Assembly (NCBI GenBank): GCA_946540675.1
Contig: CAMNIW010000098.1
Span: 1-5,449 of the forward strand
Origin: an uncultured Clostridia bacterium
GTDB taxonomy: Bacteria > Bacillota > Clostridia > Christensenellales > Borkfalkiaceae
Reading direction: 5' to 3'
Length of the DNA stretch: 5,449 nt
Every line of letters begins with the position of its first letter. Positions within the stretch are counted from its first letter, which is position 1. The notes under the pieces were generated by a model, which saw only the letters and a list, made by a program, of their open reading frames with translations, was not told where the DNA came from and ran no database searches. Both the position numbers and the translations under genes were made by a program. Positions 5,449-5,449 of the stretch are shown here, piece by piece.

Positions 5449-5449
5449 T

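Overview
The window looks like chromosomal DNA of an anaerobic, Clostridia-like member of the Bacillota, possibly a gut or other uncultured lineage. This is an inference. It rests on AGGAG-type ribosome binding sites, a sigma-A style promoter, G+C near one half with frequent ATA (Ile) and AGG (Arg) codons, and the protein types: an ATP-type PEP carboxykinase, a stand-alone cation/proton antiporter and an MgtC-family membrane protein. No rRNA, tRNA, phage gene or CRISPR array is visible. The lineage cannot be fixed from this sequence alone.

Layout, left to right. (1) Positions 2-973, + strand: the 3' part of an unrecognised, probably exported protein. Its frame is open to the left edge, and a TAAC lipobox-like string lies at the very start, so it is probably a lipoprotein whose signal peptide is cut off. 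(2) Positions 1022-3263, + strand: a two-gene transcription unit. It has a near-consensus promoter (TAGACA, 17 nt, TATAAT), an antiporter of the CPA superfamily with a DD motif (1063-2496), an MgtC/SapB-family protein (2501-3217) that starts 4 nt after the antiporter stop, and a strong intrinsic terminator. The predicted transcription start is only about 6 nt before the antiporter ATG and no Shine-Dalgarno is present, so this mRNA may be leaderless at its 5' end. (3) Positions 3327-5098, - strand: pckA (3379-4989), convergent with the previous unit. It has its own terminator, a good ribosome binding site, a short leader with a terminator-like hairpin, and an extended -10 promoter. (4) Positions 5134-5448: a non-coding element of about 315 bp bounded by 27-bp terminal inverted repeats (24 of 27 identical) and flanked by TA on the left and by T at the last base of the window. 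It has the form of a MITE with TA target duplication, and it carries several internal palindromes.

How the parts may work together. The antiporter and MgtC-like protein are almost certainly co-expressed and translationally coupled. Both families are tied to ion and membrane-potential homeostasis, so a joint role in cation/pH balance is a reasonable inference. pckA is an independent metabolic gene linking oxaloacetate and PEP. The MITE lies about 35 bp upstream of the outer edge of its promoter. The most novel item is the MITE-like element. The leaderless antiporter start and the possible attenuator in the pckA leader are the next best leads. No unmistakably new multi-gene system is present.
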